From NCBI RefSeq assembly GCF_016679925.1, contig NZ_JAEQBW010000001.1:558001-622000 (forward strand): a stretch of 64,000 nucleotides of DNA. Reading direction: 5' to 3'. How positions within the stretch are numbered: the first letter of the stretch is position 1; the number at the start of each line of letters is the position of its first letter. The DNA is from Marivirga aurantiaca. Its GTDB lineage: Bacteria > Bacteroidota > Bacteroidia > Cytophagales > Cyclobacteriaceae. The translations under genes and the position numbers were made by a program. The notes below the pieces were generated by a model. The model did not search any database, was not told the origin of the DNA, and saw only the letters and a program-made list of their open reading frames with translations. Of the stretch, positions 52,401-59,359 are shown in pieces.

Positions 52401-53511
52401 TGCCCCTGTAAAGATCTGGATGAGTGATGTCAATAAAAATGCCACTTATTTTAATAAAAAGTGGTTGGATTTCGTTGGGCAATCACTTGAAAATGCGATA
52501 GGCAAGGATCGTTTGGAAAATGTACACCCTGATGATAAAAAAGAATGTGAAGCAATTTATAATACCAGCTTTGATAAAAAGGAATCCTTTTCAATGGAGT
52601 ACCGACTTAAAAGACATGATGGGGAGTACCGCTGGATCCTTGATCATGGACTTCCTGTTATAGATAGCTTAGGTAATTTTGAGGGATTTATTGGTTCCTG
52701 TATAGATATTACAGCCCAGAAAGAATTCACAGTTGAGCTTGAGAAAAAAGTGGAGGAAAGAACTTGTGAACTCCAGAGGTCGAACGAAGAACTGATCAAC
52801 CTGAATATTTCATTGGAAGAATATGCTCATGTGGCAAGCCATGACCTACAGGAGCCTTTGCGTAAAATCACCACCTTTGGCTCTATTTTGAAAAACAGGA
52901 TGGACGACCCTGCCGCCATTTCCAAATATATTGATAAAATCAATAGTTCGGCAGCGAGGATGGGACACCTGATTAAAGATATATTGGATTATAGCAAAAT
53001 ATCAGAGTCAAGCCTGGATAAGTCTGAAGTGGATTTGAATGTCATACTAGAAGGAATAGAAATTGATCTGGAGTTGGAAATAAAAGAGAAAAATGCCAAA
53101 ATAGAATTTGGCGATCTGGGCATGGTTACTGCCAATGAAGTTCATATCACTCAATTATTTTCCAACCTTATTAAAAATGCTATAAAATATAATGTAAATG
53201 AACCTAAAATCACTATTTCTGCAAAAGACATGCAAGGCGCACAATTGCCGGCCCATTTGCCGGCTGAAAGTAATCGTAAATATAAACAGATAAAAATGAG
53301 TGATAATGGCATTGGCATAGCCGAAGAGCATTACCTTATGATTTTCCAGCCTTTTAAACGCTTACATTCCAAATCGGAATATAGTGGAACGGGCATTGGA
53401 TTGGCCATTTGCCGTAGAATTGTAGAAATACACGAAGGTTTTATAGAAGTAGAAAGCAAAGAAGGAGAAGGCAGCACATTTGTAATATATTTGCCGTTGA
53501 ATAAAACTTAA
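49468..53511 (+). CDS. CheB-CheR-PAS hybrid sensor histidine kinase
   Basis: A 1,347-residue fusion. Residues 8-188 are a CheB domain in which the catalytic Ser is replaced by Asn (GLNGGG, N17) and the His position is not clearly kept (Q45-F46-H47), although the Asp is present (SGTGSDG, D133). Residues about 200-475 are CheR with an intact SAM-binding motif VGCATGEEPYSIA (303-315) and CRNLLIYF. Residues about 485-610 resemble a PAS-like region; 633-725 are a heptad-like coiled coil with repeated NEEL units (STNEELQ, SANEELE). PAS domains follow near 730-840, 845-960 and 965-1085, then the kinase core with H1125 in VASHDLQEPLRK and ATP-binding motifs DNGIGIA and YSGTGIGLAICRR. It probably links a methyl-transfer step to a kinase signal. 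Confidence 0.93.
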   Translation: MTEKENKDSYVVGVGLNGGGLDALAKFLNSFYGAEADFCLVVVMQFHSDNKNKLINVIKKYSSWPIVTSENNSSLQARHIYLAPQNHNISFKNGFLKTEAGAQNFPIDTFFSSLAKERKGKAIGVILSGTGSDGSEGIKAIREANGYTMAQMPDTAECKGMPSSAIQSNHIDIVLPAEQMFQEIVHYVNNHQLITESKLPKKGIDAIFELLEKRSGTDFSQYKPTTILRRVNYRMNKLQLSSLADYYAMIEKNPKELDILFETVLIGVTEFFRDKNAYDSLSANFQKLIKSKKPEDPIRIWCVGCATGEEPYSIAILLHEILGADISKYDLQIFASDIDERVLNFARKGIYQKVSVENIPPKLLAKYFDKKTNTHYEVKKTIKKDILFSRHDITSDPPFVKLDAIICRNLLIYFNNNLQKQTFQIFHFALRNNGLLFLGKSESVSVAAELFAKADEHKIYRKADASLDYRLKFSQFKNKNELVQSDVRKHEIRNMSVVDIAKETLYYKYGHPFVIINEQAEIKEVNGSLRLYLEISQGTMNANLTKMVNTELVTSIKILLAQVRKTNVPHTSQVIKFTLYEMDHYVKLKIMPLIYSVNDSRYYLVIFEKIQPGENFVSLQKEMHSSDITGFRIQELEDELSSLREHLQLFTEELESTNEELQITNEELQSTNEELKSANEELETSNEELQSANEELNMSNRDLNLSNEALKEKEAELKKAKNISEKNEIIYRTLSENIPNGSIGILNDQMKIEYLAGTGIKEFTKNSDELSGKAFLDLIKLSETEREKLTTILPKTLKGKTGNAEFYYEDNYYDLHTVPIKLPSDSKNKVLFLIQNITQAKKDHLKVMMAIEVAELVIYEYNYNTAAFLPNTALLKLFEFDESDLFNTAAFLSKYHPEDLSLRNRKNEEALKTGVLSYEARLLLKSGIRWIRVFGRILFDENKKPELEVATILDITKDKQLLEQIRESEERFRHIADSAPVKIWMSDVNKNATYFNKKWLDFVGQSLENAIGKDRLENVHPDDKKECEAIYNTSFDKKESFSMEYRLKRHDGEYRWILDHGLPVIDSLGNFEGFIGSCIDITAQKEFTVELEKKVEERTCELQRSNEELINLNISLEEYAHVASHDLQEPLRKITTFGSILKNRMDDPAAISKYIDKINSSAARMGHLIKDILDYSKISESSLDKSEVDLNVILEGIEIDLELEIKEKNAKIEFGDLGMVTANEVHITQLFSNLIKNAIKYNVNEPKITISAKDMQGAQLPAHLPAESNRKYKQIKMSDNGIGIAEEHYLMIFQPFKRLHSKSEYSGTGIGLAICRRIVEIHEGFIEVESKEGEGSTFVIYLPLNKT

Positions 53512-53590
53512 GTACTGAAGTTTCGCCCCAAAATAATGTGCTTTAAAAATGAAAATTTGGAAAAATAATTCACTAATGAATCCTCCATCA

Positions 53591-53697
53591 ATGCTATTAA
53601 GTTAAGCTCTATATTAAACCTCAACCTTTTATCCTTCTCTCCCGATTGGTCGGGACAAGCTGAGGGGAGAAGGAGGTTTGTCTTAACTTAATAGCAT
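53591..53697. repeat. MITE-like element, copy 2 (107 bp)
   Basis: The same 16-bp terminal inverted repeats (ATGCTATTAAGTTAAG at 53591-53606, complement at 53682-53697) enclose an imperfect palindrome. Reverse-complemented, the element aligns along its whole length with copy 1 (46980-47065). It carries about 20 extra bases forming an inner hairpin, CCCGATTGGTCGGG (53641-53654). It may also serve as the transcript end of the kinase gene, which stops 80 nt upstream. Confidence 0.8.
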
Positions 53698-53772
53698 TGG
53701 CTCCTCAAAAGAGAATTTAAGGCGTTGTATTTTTCAATATGCGAAACTTCTGTTAAGTACATTAAATTTCCA

Positions 53773-53780
53773 TATATTTG
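53773..53780 (+). promoter_or_regulatory. -7 element of the TPP-riboswitch operon
   Basis: TATATTTG matches TAnnTTTG exactly. Transcription would begin near 53787, at the first bases of the riboswitch. The -33 element is weak. Confidence 0.6.
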
Positions 53781-53787
53781 AACTATA

Positions 53788-53870
53788 AATGCACGGGGTG
53801 CTGAGGTTTTTGCCAAAGCTGAGATAATACCCGAAACCTGATTTGGATAATGCCAACGTAGGGATGCAGT
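53788..53870 (+). promoter_or_regulatory. TPP riboswitch (THI element)
   Basis: The conserved segments occur in the right order and spacing: GGGGTGC (53795-53801), GCTGAGATAATACCC (53818-53832), ACCTGATTTGGATAATGCCA (53836-53855) and CGTAGGGA (53857-53864). TGCA at 53790-53793 and 53865-53868 can close helix P1. TPP riboswitches bind thiamine diphosphate and lower expression when it is abundant. A terminator 20 nt downstream supplies the off state, so control by premature termination is expected. The controlled genes are the four that follow (53952-56669). Confidence 0.95.
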
Positions 53871-53890
53871 ATTAAAATATTCCATTTTGT

Positions 53891-53929
53891 ACTCCATTAC
53901 CTTGGGCATCCCAATTGATGGAGTTTTTT
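53891..53929 (+). terminator. Riboswitch-controlled leader terminator
   Basis: ACTCCAT (53891-53897) pairs with ATGGAGT (53918-53924), and TTGGG (53902-53906) with CCCAA (53910-53914); six T residues follow (53924-53929). It lies between the TPP aptamer and the ATG at 53952. Confidence 0.85.
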
Positions 53930-53951
53930 GTTTTAAAGCAGATCAATAAAA

Positions 53952-54674
53952 ATGGAATTAGATAAAACAACTTCTGAATTAATCCCACAAGCACAGGCCA
54001 ATTGGCAAGACCGACCGGAATGGTTTTTTAATAGAGAACATACCGATACCTACGAGCAATGGTATGAAGGGAGGTATAAACGAGCCGAAGTTTGGCAAAA
54101 GAAAGTAATGGAAGATCTTGTGTCTAAAGATACCAGGATTGAGCAATTACTGGAATTTGGATGTGGTACTGCACGCTTTACCAGGTGGTGGAAAGAAATA
54201 GGAATTGAAGCCACAGGCGGTGATATCTCACCTCTTATGTTATCACAGGCAGTTCATTTATTTGATGGGGATTTGGTAATGGCGGATTCACACAATATGC
54301 CCTTTAAAGATCATACTTTTGATGCATTGGCCTTTATTACCACTTTTGAATATTATAAAGATCCTGTGAAAGTCATCAGGGAAGCTGCCAGGGTAGCAAA
54401 ATATGGTATAGCCATGGGGATGATGAACAGAAATTCTCCCAAAGTAGTACGCAGGCGTATTCAGCAAATATTCGGTAAGAACCCATTTTACATTACTGCG
54501 ACCTTTTATACCCCCAAAAAATTAATAGAAATTATTAAAGTAGCCCTGGAGGGCAGGGACTATACCATTGAATGGTCATGTACAGGTCTTCCAAAGTGGT
54601 TCCCCGTTCAGAAATGGAGTGTGCCTTATGGTGATTTCTTCGGGTTGTATATTCAATTAAATGATATTGAGTGA
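53952..54674 (+). CDS. Class I SAM-dependent methyltransferase in a TPP-riboswitch operon
   Basis: A 240-residue Rossmann-fold methyltransferase, first gene of the operon. Motif I is LLEFGCGTARFTRWW (GCGT at 70-73), the acidic residue that holds SAM ribose is in GGDIS, and motif IV region reads ADSHNMPFKDHTFDALAFIT. The family is UbiE/methyltransf_11-like, whose members methylate small molecules on C, N or O atoms. The C-terminal part (about 160-235) is specific and may select the substrate. It overlaps the next gene by 1 nt (TGATG). Thiamine synthesis has no standard methyltransferase of this kind, so the substrate is the main question. Confidence 0.92.
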   Translation: MELDKTTSELIPQAQANWQDRPEWFFNREHTDTYEQWYEGRYKRAEVWQKKVMEDLVSKDTRIEQLLEFGCGTARFTRWWKEIGIEATGGDISPLMLSQAVHLFDGDLVMADSHNMPFKDHTFDALAFITTFEYYKDPVKVIREAARVAKYGIAMGMMNRNSPKVVRRRIQQIFGKNPFYITATFYTPKKLIEIIKVALEGRDYTIEWSCTGLPKWFPVQKWSVPYGDFFGLYIQLNDIE

Positions 54675-55729
54675 TGAAAGAAGTACTTGGAAAAATAGAT
54701 CACCATTTATTTGAGGAAATAATACATAAAAATTGCGGAAGTCCACGAGCTGAAGTTAGTGTGGGAGCTCAATTTGGAGTAGATGTATCCGTAGTGGATT
54801 TGCCGGGAGGCATGGTAATGGCAGCCACCAGCGATCCTTTATCCTTGATTCCATCTCTTGGATTGGAAGAATCAGCCTGGCTTTCTGTGCATTTGATGGC
54901 CAATGATATGGCTACCACTGGTTTTGCACCTATGTATGCACAATTTGTTCTTAATCTTCCGGCCACTTTTTCCAAAGCTGATTTTGAGGTTTATTGGAAT
55001 TATATTCATGTGTTTTGTGCAGATATGGGTACAGCCATTACGGGAGGGCATACCGGATTTATTGAAGGACAAAATTCCACCATAGCAGGAGGAGGTACTT
55101 TTTCTACCATAGCTCCTAAATCACAAATTCTCACCTCAATATTGGCCAGACCCGGCAATACCATCCTGGTGACTAAACAATGTGCTACTTCCTCAGCGGC
55201 CATACTGGCTATGAGCTTTCCGGAAACAGTAAAAAATAAGCTGGGAAACGAAAGCTTTCAAAAAGCATCAGAATTGTTTTATGAAACTTCTTCCTTAAAA
55301 GAAGCCTTGGTGGCAGTGGGCACGGAGCATCAACATACGGACATAACTGCCATGCATGATGTGACCGAGGGAGGCGTGCTGGGTGCCATTTATGAAATGG
55401 CGAGTGCTTCCGGCTGTGGAGCATTGATTCACAATAACAAGCTGCCAATGGGGCATACACAGAATGAAGTTTGCTCATTTTTTGAGCTAGATCCTCGTCA
55501 TTGTGTGGGCGCAGGCTCTATGATAATCACCTGTGAAAAGGGGACCGATTCAGCTGTAATAGCACGATTGAAAAAAGAAGGGATTGCCTGCTCAGCTGTG
55601 GGGGAGATTCAGGAAAAGGAGCAAGGAATACATATAATAGAGGATGGTGAGCAAAAAAAATTAATCTATATGGAAGAAGACCCTTATTGGGCAGCCTTTT
55701 TCAAAGCGTATAAAGAGGGATGGAAATAA
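54674..55729 (+). CDS. AIR synthase-related ATPase (ThiL/HypE/PurM superfamily)
   Basis: A 351-residue protein of the PurM-like superfamily that includes ThiL (thiamine-monophosphate kinase), HypE, SelD and PurM, all of which transfer phosphate from ATP. The N-terminal half shows FGVDVSVVDL and ATSDPLSLIP in the position of the ThiL/HypE DDAAV and TDxL motifs, SVHLMANDMATTGFAPMYAQ, and TAITGGHTGFIEGQ. The C-terminal half has DITAMHDVTEGGVLGAIYEM, the typical C-domain opening, and GAGSMIITCEKG. It lacks the C-terminal Cys of HypE (ends FFKAYKEGWK). TPP control and the adjacent ThiE-like gene make a ThiL-like job plausible. ATG 54674 is chosen over an upstream GTG. Confidence 0.85.
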   Translation: MKEVLGKIDHHLFEEIIHKNCGSPRAEVSVGAQFGVDVSVVDLPGGMVMAATSDPLSLIPSLGLEESAWLSVHLMANDMATTGFAPMYAQFVLNLPATFSKADFEVYWNYIHVFCADMGTAITGGHTGFIEGQNSTIAGGGTFSTIAPKSQILTSILARPGNTILVTKQCATSSAAILAMSFPETVKNKLGNESFQKASELFYETSSLKEALVAVGTEHQHTDITAMHDVTEGGVLGAIYEMASASGCGALIHNNKLPMGHTQNEVCSFFELDPRHCVGAGSMIITCEKGTDSAVIARLKKEGIACSAVGEIQEKEQGIHIIEDGEQKKLIYMEEDPYWAAFFKAYKEGWK

Positions 55730-56370
55730 TGGCTGCAAAAAGAAACATATCTTCTGGAGTATATTTGGTTATAGATCCTTCCATGGAGGAAGGGCTTTTA
55801 TTGAAAAAATTGAAAGCAGTATTACCGGAGGAAATTGCTGCTGTTCAAATCTGGGATAATTTCCATAAAGGGCAAAATATCCAGGATTTAATTGAAAAAA
55901 TATGTGCTATTTGCTATTTACATAATATCCCGGTGCTCATCAATAATCAATGGGAATTGTTGCTCAATACTTCTCTGGATGGTGTTCATTTTGATGTGAT
56001 TCCTGAGAATTACAATGAAATCAAGCAAACAATAAAGAGGGAATTTATCTCGGGAGTAACCATTAATAATGATTTAACAGTAGTGAAACTGGCAGAAATG
56101 TATCAGATGGATTACCTCTCTTTTTGCTCAGTTTTTCCATCTGTTACTAGTAATAGCTGTGAACTCGTCAGTTTTGATACTATTAAGGCGACAAGGAAAC
56201 TTACTTCCATGCCTGTATTTTTAGCAGGGGGAATCCGGCCTGATAATATCCACCAATTAAAAGACCTTCCTTTTGAGGGCGTTGCTGTAGTCTCAGGCAT
56301 TATGAGTAGTACTGATCCTGCAGGAGCCGTAAAAAATTATATTACACAATTAAAAGCAAATAAGAAATGA
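55729..56370 (+). CDS. ThiE/TenI-like protein with altered active site
   Basis: A 213-residue TIM-barrel protein related to thiamine phosphate synthase and TenI. The fold marks are VYLVIDPS (strand 1), VQIWDNF, VLINNQWELLL, LDGVHFDV, SGVTINN, FCSVFPSVTS, FLAGGIRPDN and GVAVVSGIMSS. At key positions it differs from ThiE: the VQxRxK motif is VQIWDN, IINDR is LINNQ, DGVHLGQ is DGVHFDV, and the PTxTK motif is PSVTSN. The residues that hold the pyrimidine diphosphate are therefore mostly gone. It may act on another substrate, be a tautomerase-like protein, or bind ligand without turnover. Start ATG 55729 overlaps the preceding stop (TAATG); ATG 55720 is possible. Confidence 0.85.
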   Translation: MAAKRNISSGVYLVIDPSMEEGLLLKKLKAVLPEEIAAVQIWDNFHKGQNIQDLIEKICAICYLHNIPVLINNQWELLLNTSLDGVHFDVIPENYNEIKQTIKREFISGVTINNDLTVVKLAEMYQMDYLSFCSVFPSVTSNSCELVSFDTIKATRKLTSMPVFLAGGIRPDNIHQLKDLPFEGVAVVSGIMSSTDPAGAVKNYITQLKANKK

Positions 56371-56669
56371 GACTATCAACTATTAATAAATTATGTTGTC
56401 CTTTCGATAAAGCAGATTTGGCACTTACCACCATTACTCAGGATGTGAATGAAAATATATTGGAGGGTTTTTTAACATGTAGTAAATGCAATAGGATTTA
56501 TCCTTTTGTGAAAGGAATACCTATCATGAGTCCGGATGAATACAGGGAGTTTAAACTTGAAAAGCCATTGTTGGATAAATGGGAATCCTACCTTAATGGT
56601 CAAACTGTTGAGAACTTTCGTTTGGTCTCAGGGGATAAAAATGGAACAGAAAACCAACTAAAGCAATAG
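56367..56669 (+). CDS. Trm112-like zinc-binding protein
   Basis: A 100-residue protein with the Trm112/YcaR pattern: LCCPFDKADLAL near the N-terminus, LTCSKCNRIYPFVKGIPIM in the middle, then a helical tail with DKWESYL. In other organisms Trm112 proteins bind to and stabilise methyltransferases. Here the first knuckle has adjacent Cys (C10, C11) instead of CxxC; the second is a normal CSKC. It overlaps the ThiE-like gene by 4 nt (ATGA). Because the operon begins with a methyltransferase, a partner role for that enzyme is a reasonable inference. Confidence 0.85.
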   Translation: MRLSTINKLCCPFDKADLALTTITQDVNENILEGFLTCSKCNRIYPFVKGIPIMSPDEYREFKLEKPLLDKWESYLNGQTVENFRLVSGDKNGTENQLKQ

Positions 56670-56691
56670 TGAATGCCAGGATGGGGGAGGC

Positions 56692-56724
56692 TTTGATTTA
56701 GTGTGACAGATTCTATTATCTTTG
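56692..56724 (+). promoter_or_regulatory. Promoter of the DUF6624 lipoprotein gene
   Basis: TTTG (56692-56695), a 21-nt spacer and TATCTTTG (56717-56724) match the Bacteroidota consensus. The predicted start near 56731 gives a leader of about 40 nt. This separates the gene from the TPP-controlled operon. Confidence 0.65.
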
Positions 56725-56770
56725 GTAAAAGATATTTTTAAATATACATTTTACATAATTAATTGGAAAC

Positions 56771-57454
56771 ATGAAAAATCTATTGTTGGCTATAGTAATT
56801 TTTGTATTGGGTACTAGTTGCACAAATAATACAGAATCAAAAACTAAAACAGAAGAAACCAAAGTTGAATTCAATCAGGAATTAGCAAATGAATTAACGG
56901 AAATGGCTGTAACAGATCAAAAAGCAGCATGGATTCCTGAGGGAGAGTTTAAGGAAATGAGCAATGAGGAATGGGAAGAATATAAGGATAGTGTATTTAC
57001 TACTCATCAAAAGAGGCTGGAAGAAATTTTCAATAAATACGGGTATCCCGGATATGATTTAGTAGGAGAGGATGGCTCGCATGATTTTTGGCTTATGGTA
57101 CAGCATTGTGATTTTAATCCTGAATTTCAGCAAAAAGTATTGGTGGAAATGGAAAAAGAGATTAAAAAAGGCAATGCTAGCAAGAAGAATTATGCTTATT
57201 TAATTGATCGGGTAAGGCAAAATACCGGAGGGAAATTAATTTATGGCACTCAGGTAACTTACAATGAATTCGGGCAAGCCGTTCCCAAAAGTTTGGAGGA
57301 TAGCCTGAATGTTAATAAAAGGCGAGCTGAGGTGGGATTAGAACCTTTGGAAGAATACCTCAACCTTATGACCCAGCATCATTTTGAAATGAATAAAGAA
57401 AATATGATCAATAGAGGTATTACAGAACCTAAACTATATAAAGTAAATGAATAG
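56771..57454 (+). CDS. DUF6624 domain lipoprotein
   Basis: A 227-residue lipoprotein (signal, then lipobox TSC with Cys 17 and an acidic/Lys-rich linker). The domain recognised as DUF6624 covers about residues 35-215; its marks are GEDGSHDFWLMVQHCDFNPE, LIDRVRQNTGG and IYGTQVTYNE. Biochemical function unknown. The family is widespread in Bacteroidota as single-copy secreted proteins. Its own promoter lies 47 nt upstream. Confidence 0.85.
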   Translation: MKNLLLAIVIFVLGTSCTNNTESKTKTEETKVEFNQELANELTEMAVTDQKAAWIPEGEFKEMSNEEWEEYKDSVFTTHQKRLEEIFNKYGYPGYDLVGEDGSHDFWLMVQHCDFNPEFQQKVLVEMEKEIKKGNASKKNYAYLIDRVRQNTGGKLIYGTQVTYNEFGQAVPKSLEDSLNVNKRRAEVGLEPLEEYLNLMTQHHFEMNKENMINRGITEPKLYKVNE

Positions 57455-57559
57455 TAGAGTATTATATATTGCAGTGAAGCGATTTCTTCAAATCAATTGA
57501 AGTTCTTCTTTAATCTCAACTTTCGCCAAAATATCAGAAATATAATCTTTTAGGACAAT

Positions 57560-58288
57560 GTGAAAAGCACTTTCAAAACGTTAGCTATTTTTGTCTTTAG
57601 TTTTATGATGGGTTTCACTGCTGTTTCTCAGGTCAGGCCCACCATCTATTTGTTGCCGGGACAAGGGTCTGACAAGCGGATTTTTGATTCACTCAATATT
57701 GGTCCCTCTTTTAATTTGGTGGTGATTGAATACGGAACGCCTGAGAAACATATGTCAATGAAAGATTTTGCGCACCAACTTGCAAAGAAGATTGATACCA
57801 GCCGCCCTTTTTATTTGGTTGGGGTATCTTTAGGAGGGATGCTTTGCGTAGAGCTGGATGAAATTCTGAATCCGGCAAAAACCATTATTATTTCAAGTGC
57901 CAAAAATAGGGAAGAGCTTCCTGGGAGGTATAAATTTCAAAAGGCCATTCCTTTTTATAAAATTATTCCGGGATTTCTACTTGTTGCAGGAAGTAAAATA
58001 CTCCAGCCAATTGTAGAACCTGACAGAAGAAAAAACAAGGAGACTTTCAAGAAAATGTTAGCGGATAAAAAGCCTCGGTACATGAAAAGAACTGTTGATA
58101 TGGTTATTCAGTGGGAAAGAGAAAGCAATAGTGACAAAATCTATCATATCCACGGAGATAATGACCACACGCTGCCTCTTAGGAAAATAAAATCGCCTGA
58201 TTATGTATTAAAAGGAGGCTCACATATGATGACTCTTACAAATGCCCGGGAAGTAAGTAAAATACTCAATCAGATATTGATGGATTAA
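57560..58288 (+). CDS. Secreted alpha/beta hydrolase
   Basis: A 242-residue exported alpha/beta hydrolase. A signal peptide (residues 1-24, ending TAVSQ) precedes YLLPGQGSDKRIFDSL (oxyanion hole region). The nucleophile Ser is in VGVSLGGML, the acid in HIHGDNDHTLP and the catalytic His in KGGSHMM, so the triad is complete. The start is GTG at 57560; no ATG fits the signal peptide. Substrate unknown, likely an ester or amide in the periplasm. Confidence 0.85.
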   Translation: MKSTFKTLAIFVFSFMMGFTAVSQVRPTIYLLPGQGSDKRIFDSLNIGPSFNLVVIEYGTPEKHMSMKDFAHQLAKKIDTSRPFYLVGVSLGGMLCVELDEILNPAKTIIISSAKNREELPGRYKFQKAIPFYKIIPGFLLVAGSKILQPIVEPDRRKNKETFKKMLADKKPRYMKRTVDMVIQWERESNSDKIYHIHGDNDHTLPLRKIKSPDYVLKGGSHMMTLTNAREVSKILNQILMD

Positions 58289-58606
58289 AGAAGTAATAGG
58301 AGACTCATGCTAAATACTGCTATGTTAGAAAGCCAAACAAATATTTGCTTAATAGCGCGGGTGGGTCGACAAAAAGGCGGGGAGTGCGCTGAATTGTAGC
58401 GTGGAAGCATCTTTTTGTCTTGATTTTTTCTATCTTTTGTATCAAGACAAAAGATTAAAAATAAAATTTGGTTAAAAAGTGCCTAAAACTTGAGCGAAAC
58501 CCTAATATATTAATAGAAATTCCGGTTTTTTGAGGTTTTGTCCTTAGTTTTAGATTTAATAAACACGAATAAAAGTATAACCCGTTTTCATGAAAAATTT
58601 ATTAAT
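58289..58606. other. Non-coding region with a fold-back repeat remnant
   Basis: No gene is supported. TTTTGTCTTGAT (58413-58424) and ATCAAGACAAAA (58441-58452) form a 12-bp inverted repeat; the block upstream (about 58340-58410, GGCGGGGAGTGCGCTGAA) is more GC-rich than the surroundings. Together they look like the remnant of an interspersed element. The rest is AT-rich. Confidence 0.4.
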
Positions 58607-58633
58607 CAGCAGTAGTCTAAATAACTACTGCTG
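58607..58633 (-). terminator. Hairpin overlapping the lipoprotein stop codon
   Basis: CAGCAGTAGT (58607-58616) pairs perfectly with ACTACTGCTG (58624-58633); the right arm includes the last codons of the minus-strand lipoprotein gene. A moderately T-rich stretch follows on the minus strand. Confidence 0.6.
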
Positions 58634-59347
58634 CACTATTTGAATTGTATCCGAGTTAATAACATTACTTTTATTTCCAGCCCTGTCCCAAATTTGAGCT
58701 TGTACAAACATAGGATAATTTCTAAAAACTGCTCTGAATCCTAAGGAAGTAAGATCATAAGTCAGGGTGCCATTGATAGGTCTGTCATAATCCTCTGTAT
58801 TCAATTGAGGAAACCTTCCATTAAAAGATTGATAATATGGGGCTTCCTCCCATTTGTATTCTACAAATTCAGACGCTGGCTTATAAAAGGTTTTGATAAA
58901 CATATTATAAAATCGGGGATTGCGTTCAATTAAGAAAGTATCTGCCGTTACAAGTGTACTGTTGACTATGATTGTGTCATCTTCTGCTACAACAAAATAA
59001 TCCAACGGATTATAAGGGGGAAGACCTTCCTGGCTGCCAATAAAAATGATTTGTCCTTCATTGTTCAAAGGCAGGTTATACTGGTTATAAGGTGGTGCTA
59101 ACTCCTCGCTACTCAAGCCTAAATCACCATCTCCGTCTTCAAAGTATATGGTGAGAGAAAGTATATCTTCTGTTATATTGGGATTTTTAGGATCAGTTCT
59201 TGTATCAAATTCAATGGATTCAAAAGCTATTTTTGGCGTATTATCAAACTCAGGAGGTTCAGGACATCCCGTAAAAATAAAAGATAAAAGAATTAGAGGT
59301 GCCGAAAGTATGAGTTGACCCGTCTTATTTTTAATATTGTAGCGCAT
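58625..59347 (-). CDS. Lipoprotein of unknown function
   Basis: A 240-residue exported lipoprotein (signal to about residue 26, lipobox FTGC, then PEPPEFDNTPKIAF). The mature part is beta-rich with the motif FEDGDGDLGL, a calcium-binding-like pattern often seen in Bacteroidota surface lipoproteins, and several Tyr/Pro-rich segments near 85-105. No enzyme motif is present. The start codon is only 12 bp from the start of the divergent LuxE-like gene. Confidence 0.75.
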   Translation of the reverse strand: MRYNIKNKTGQLILSAPLILLSFIFTGCPEPPEFDNTPKIAFESIEFDTRTDPKNPNITEDILSLTIYFEDGDGDLGLSSEELAPPYNQYNLPLNNEGQIIFIGSQEGLPPYNPLDYFVVAEDDTIIVNSTLVTADTFLIERNPRFYNMFIKTFYKPASEFVEYKWEEAPYYQSFNGRFPQLNTEDYDRPINGTLTYDLTSLGFRAVFRNYPMFVQAQIWDRAGNKSNVINSDTIQIVQQ

Positions 59348-59359
59348 AATTATTTATCT

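Noticed and set aside
53688-53909. A 73-codon open frame on the minus strand across the region before the methyltransferase gene
   Set aside because: It is the antisense translation of the TPP riboswitch; its apparent protein-like quality comes from the conserved RNA, and its last codons run into the MITE end.
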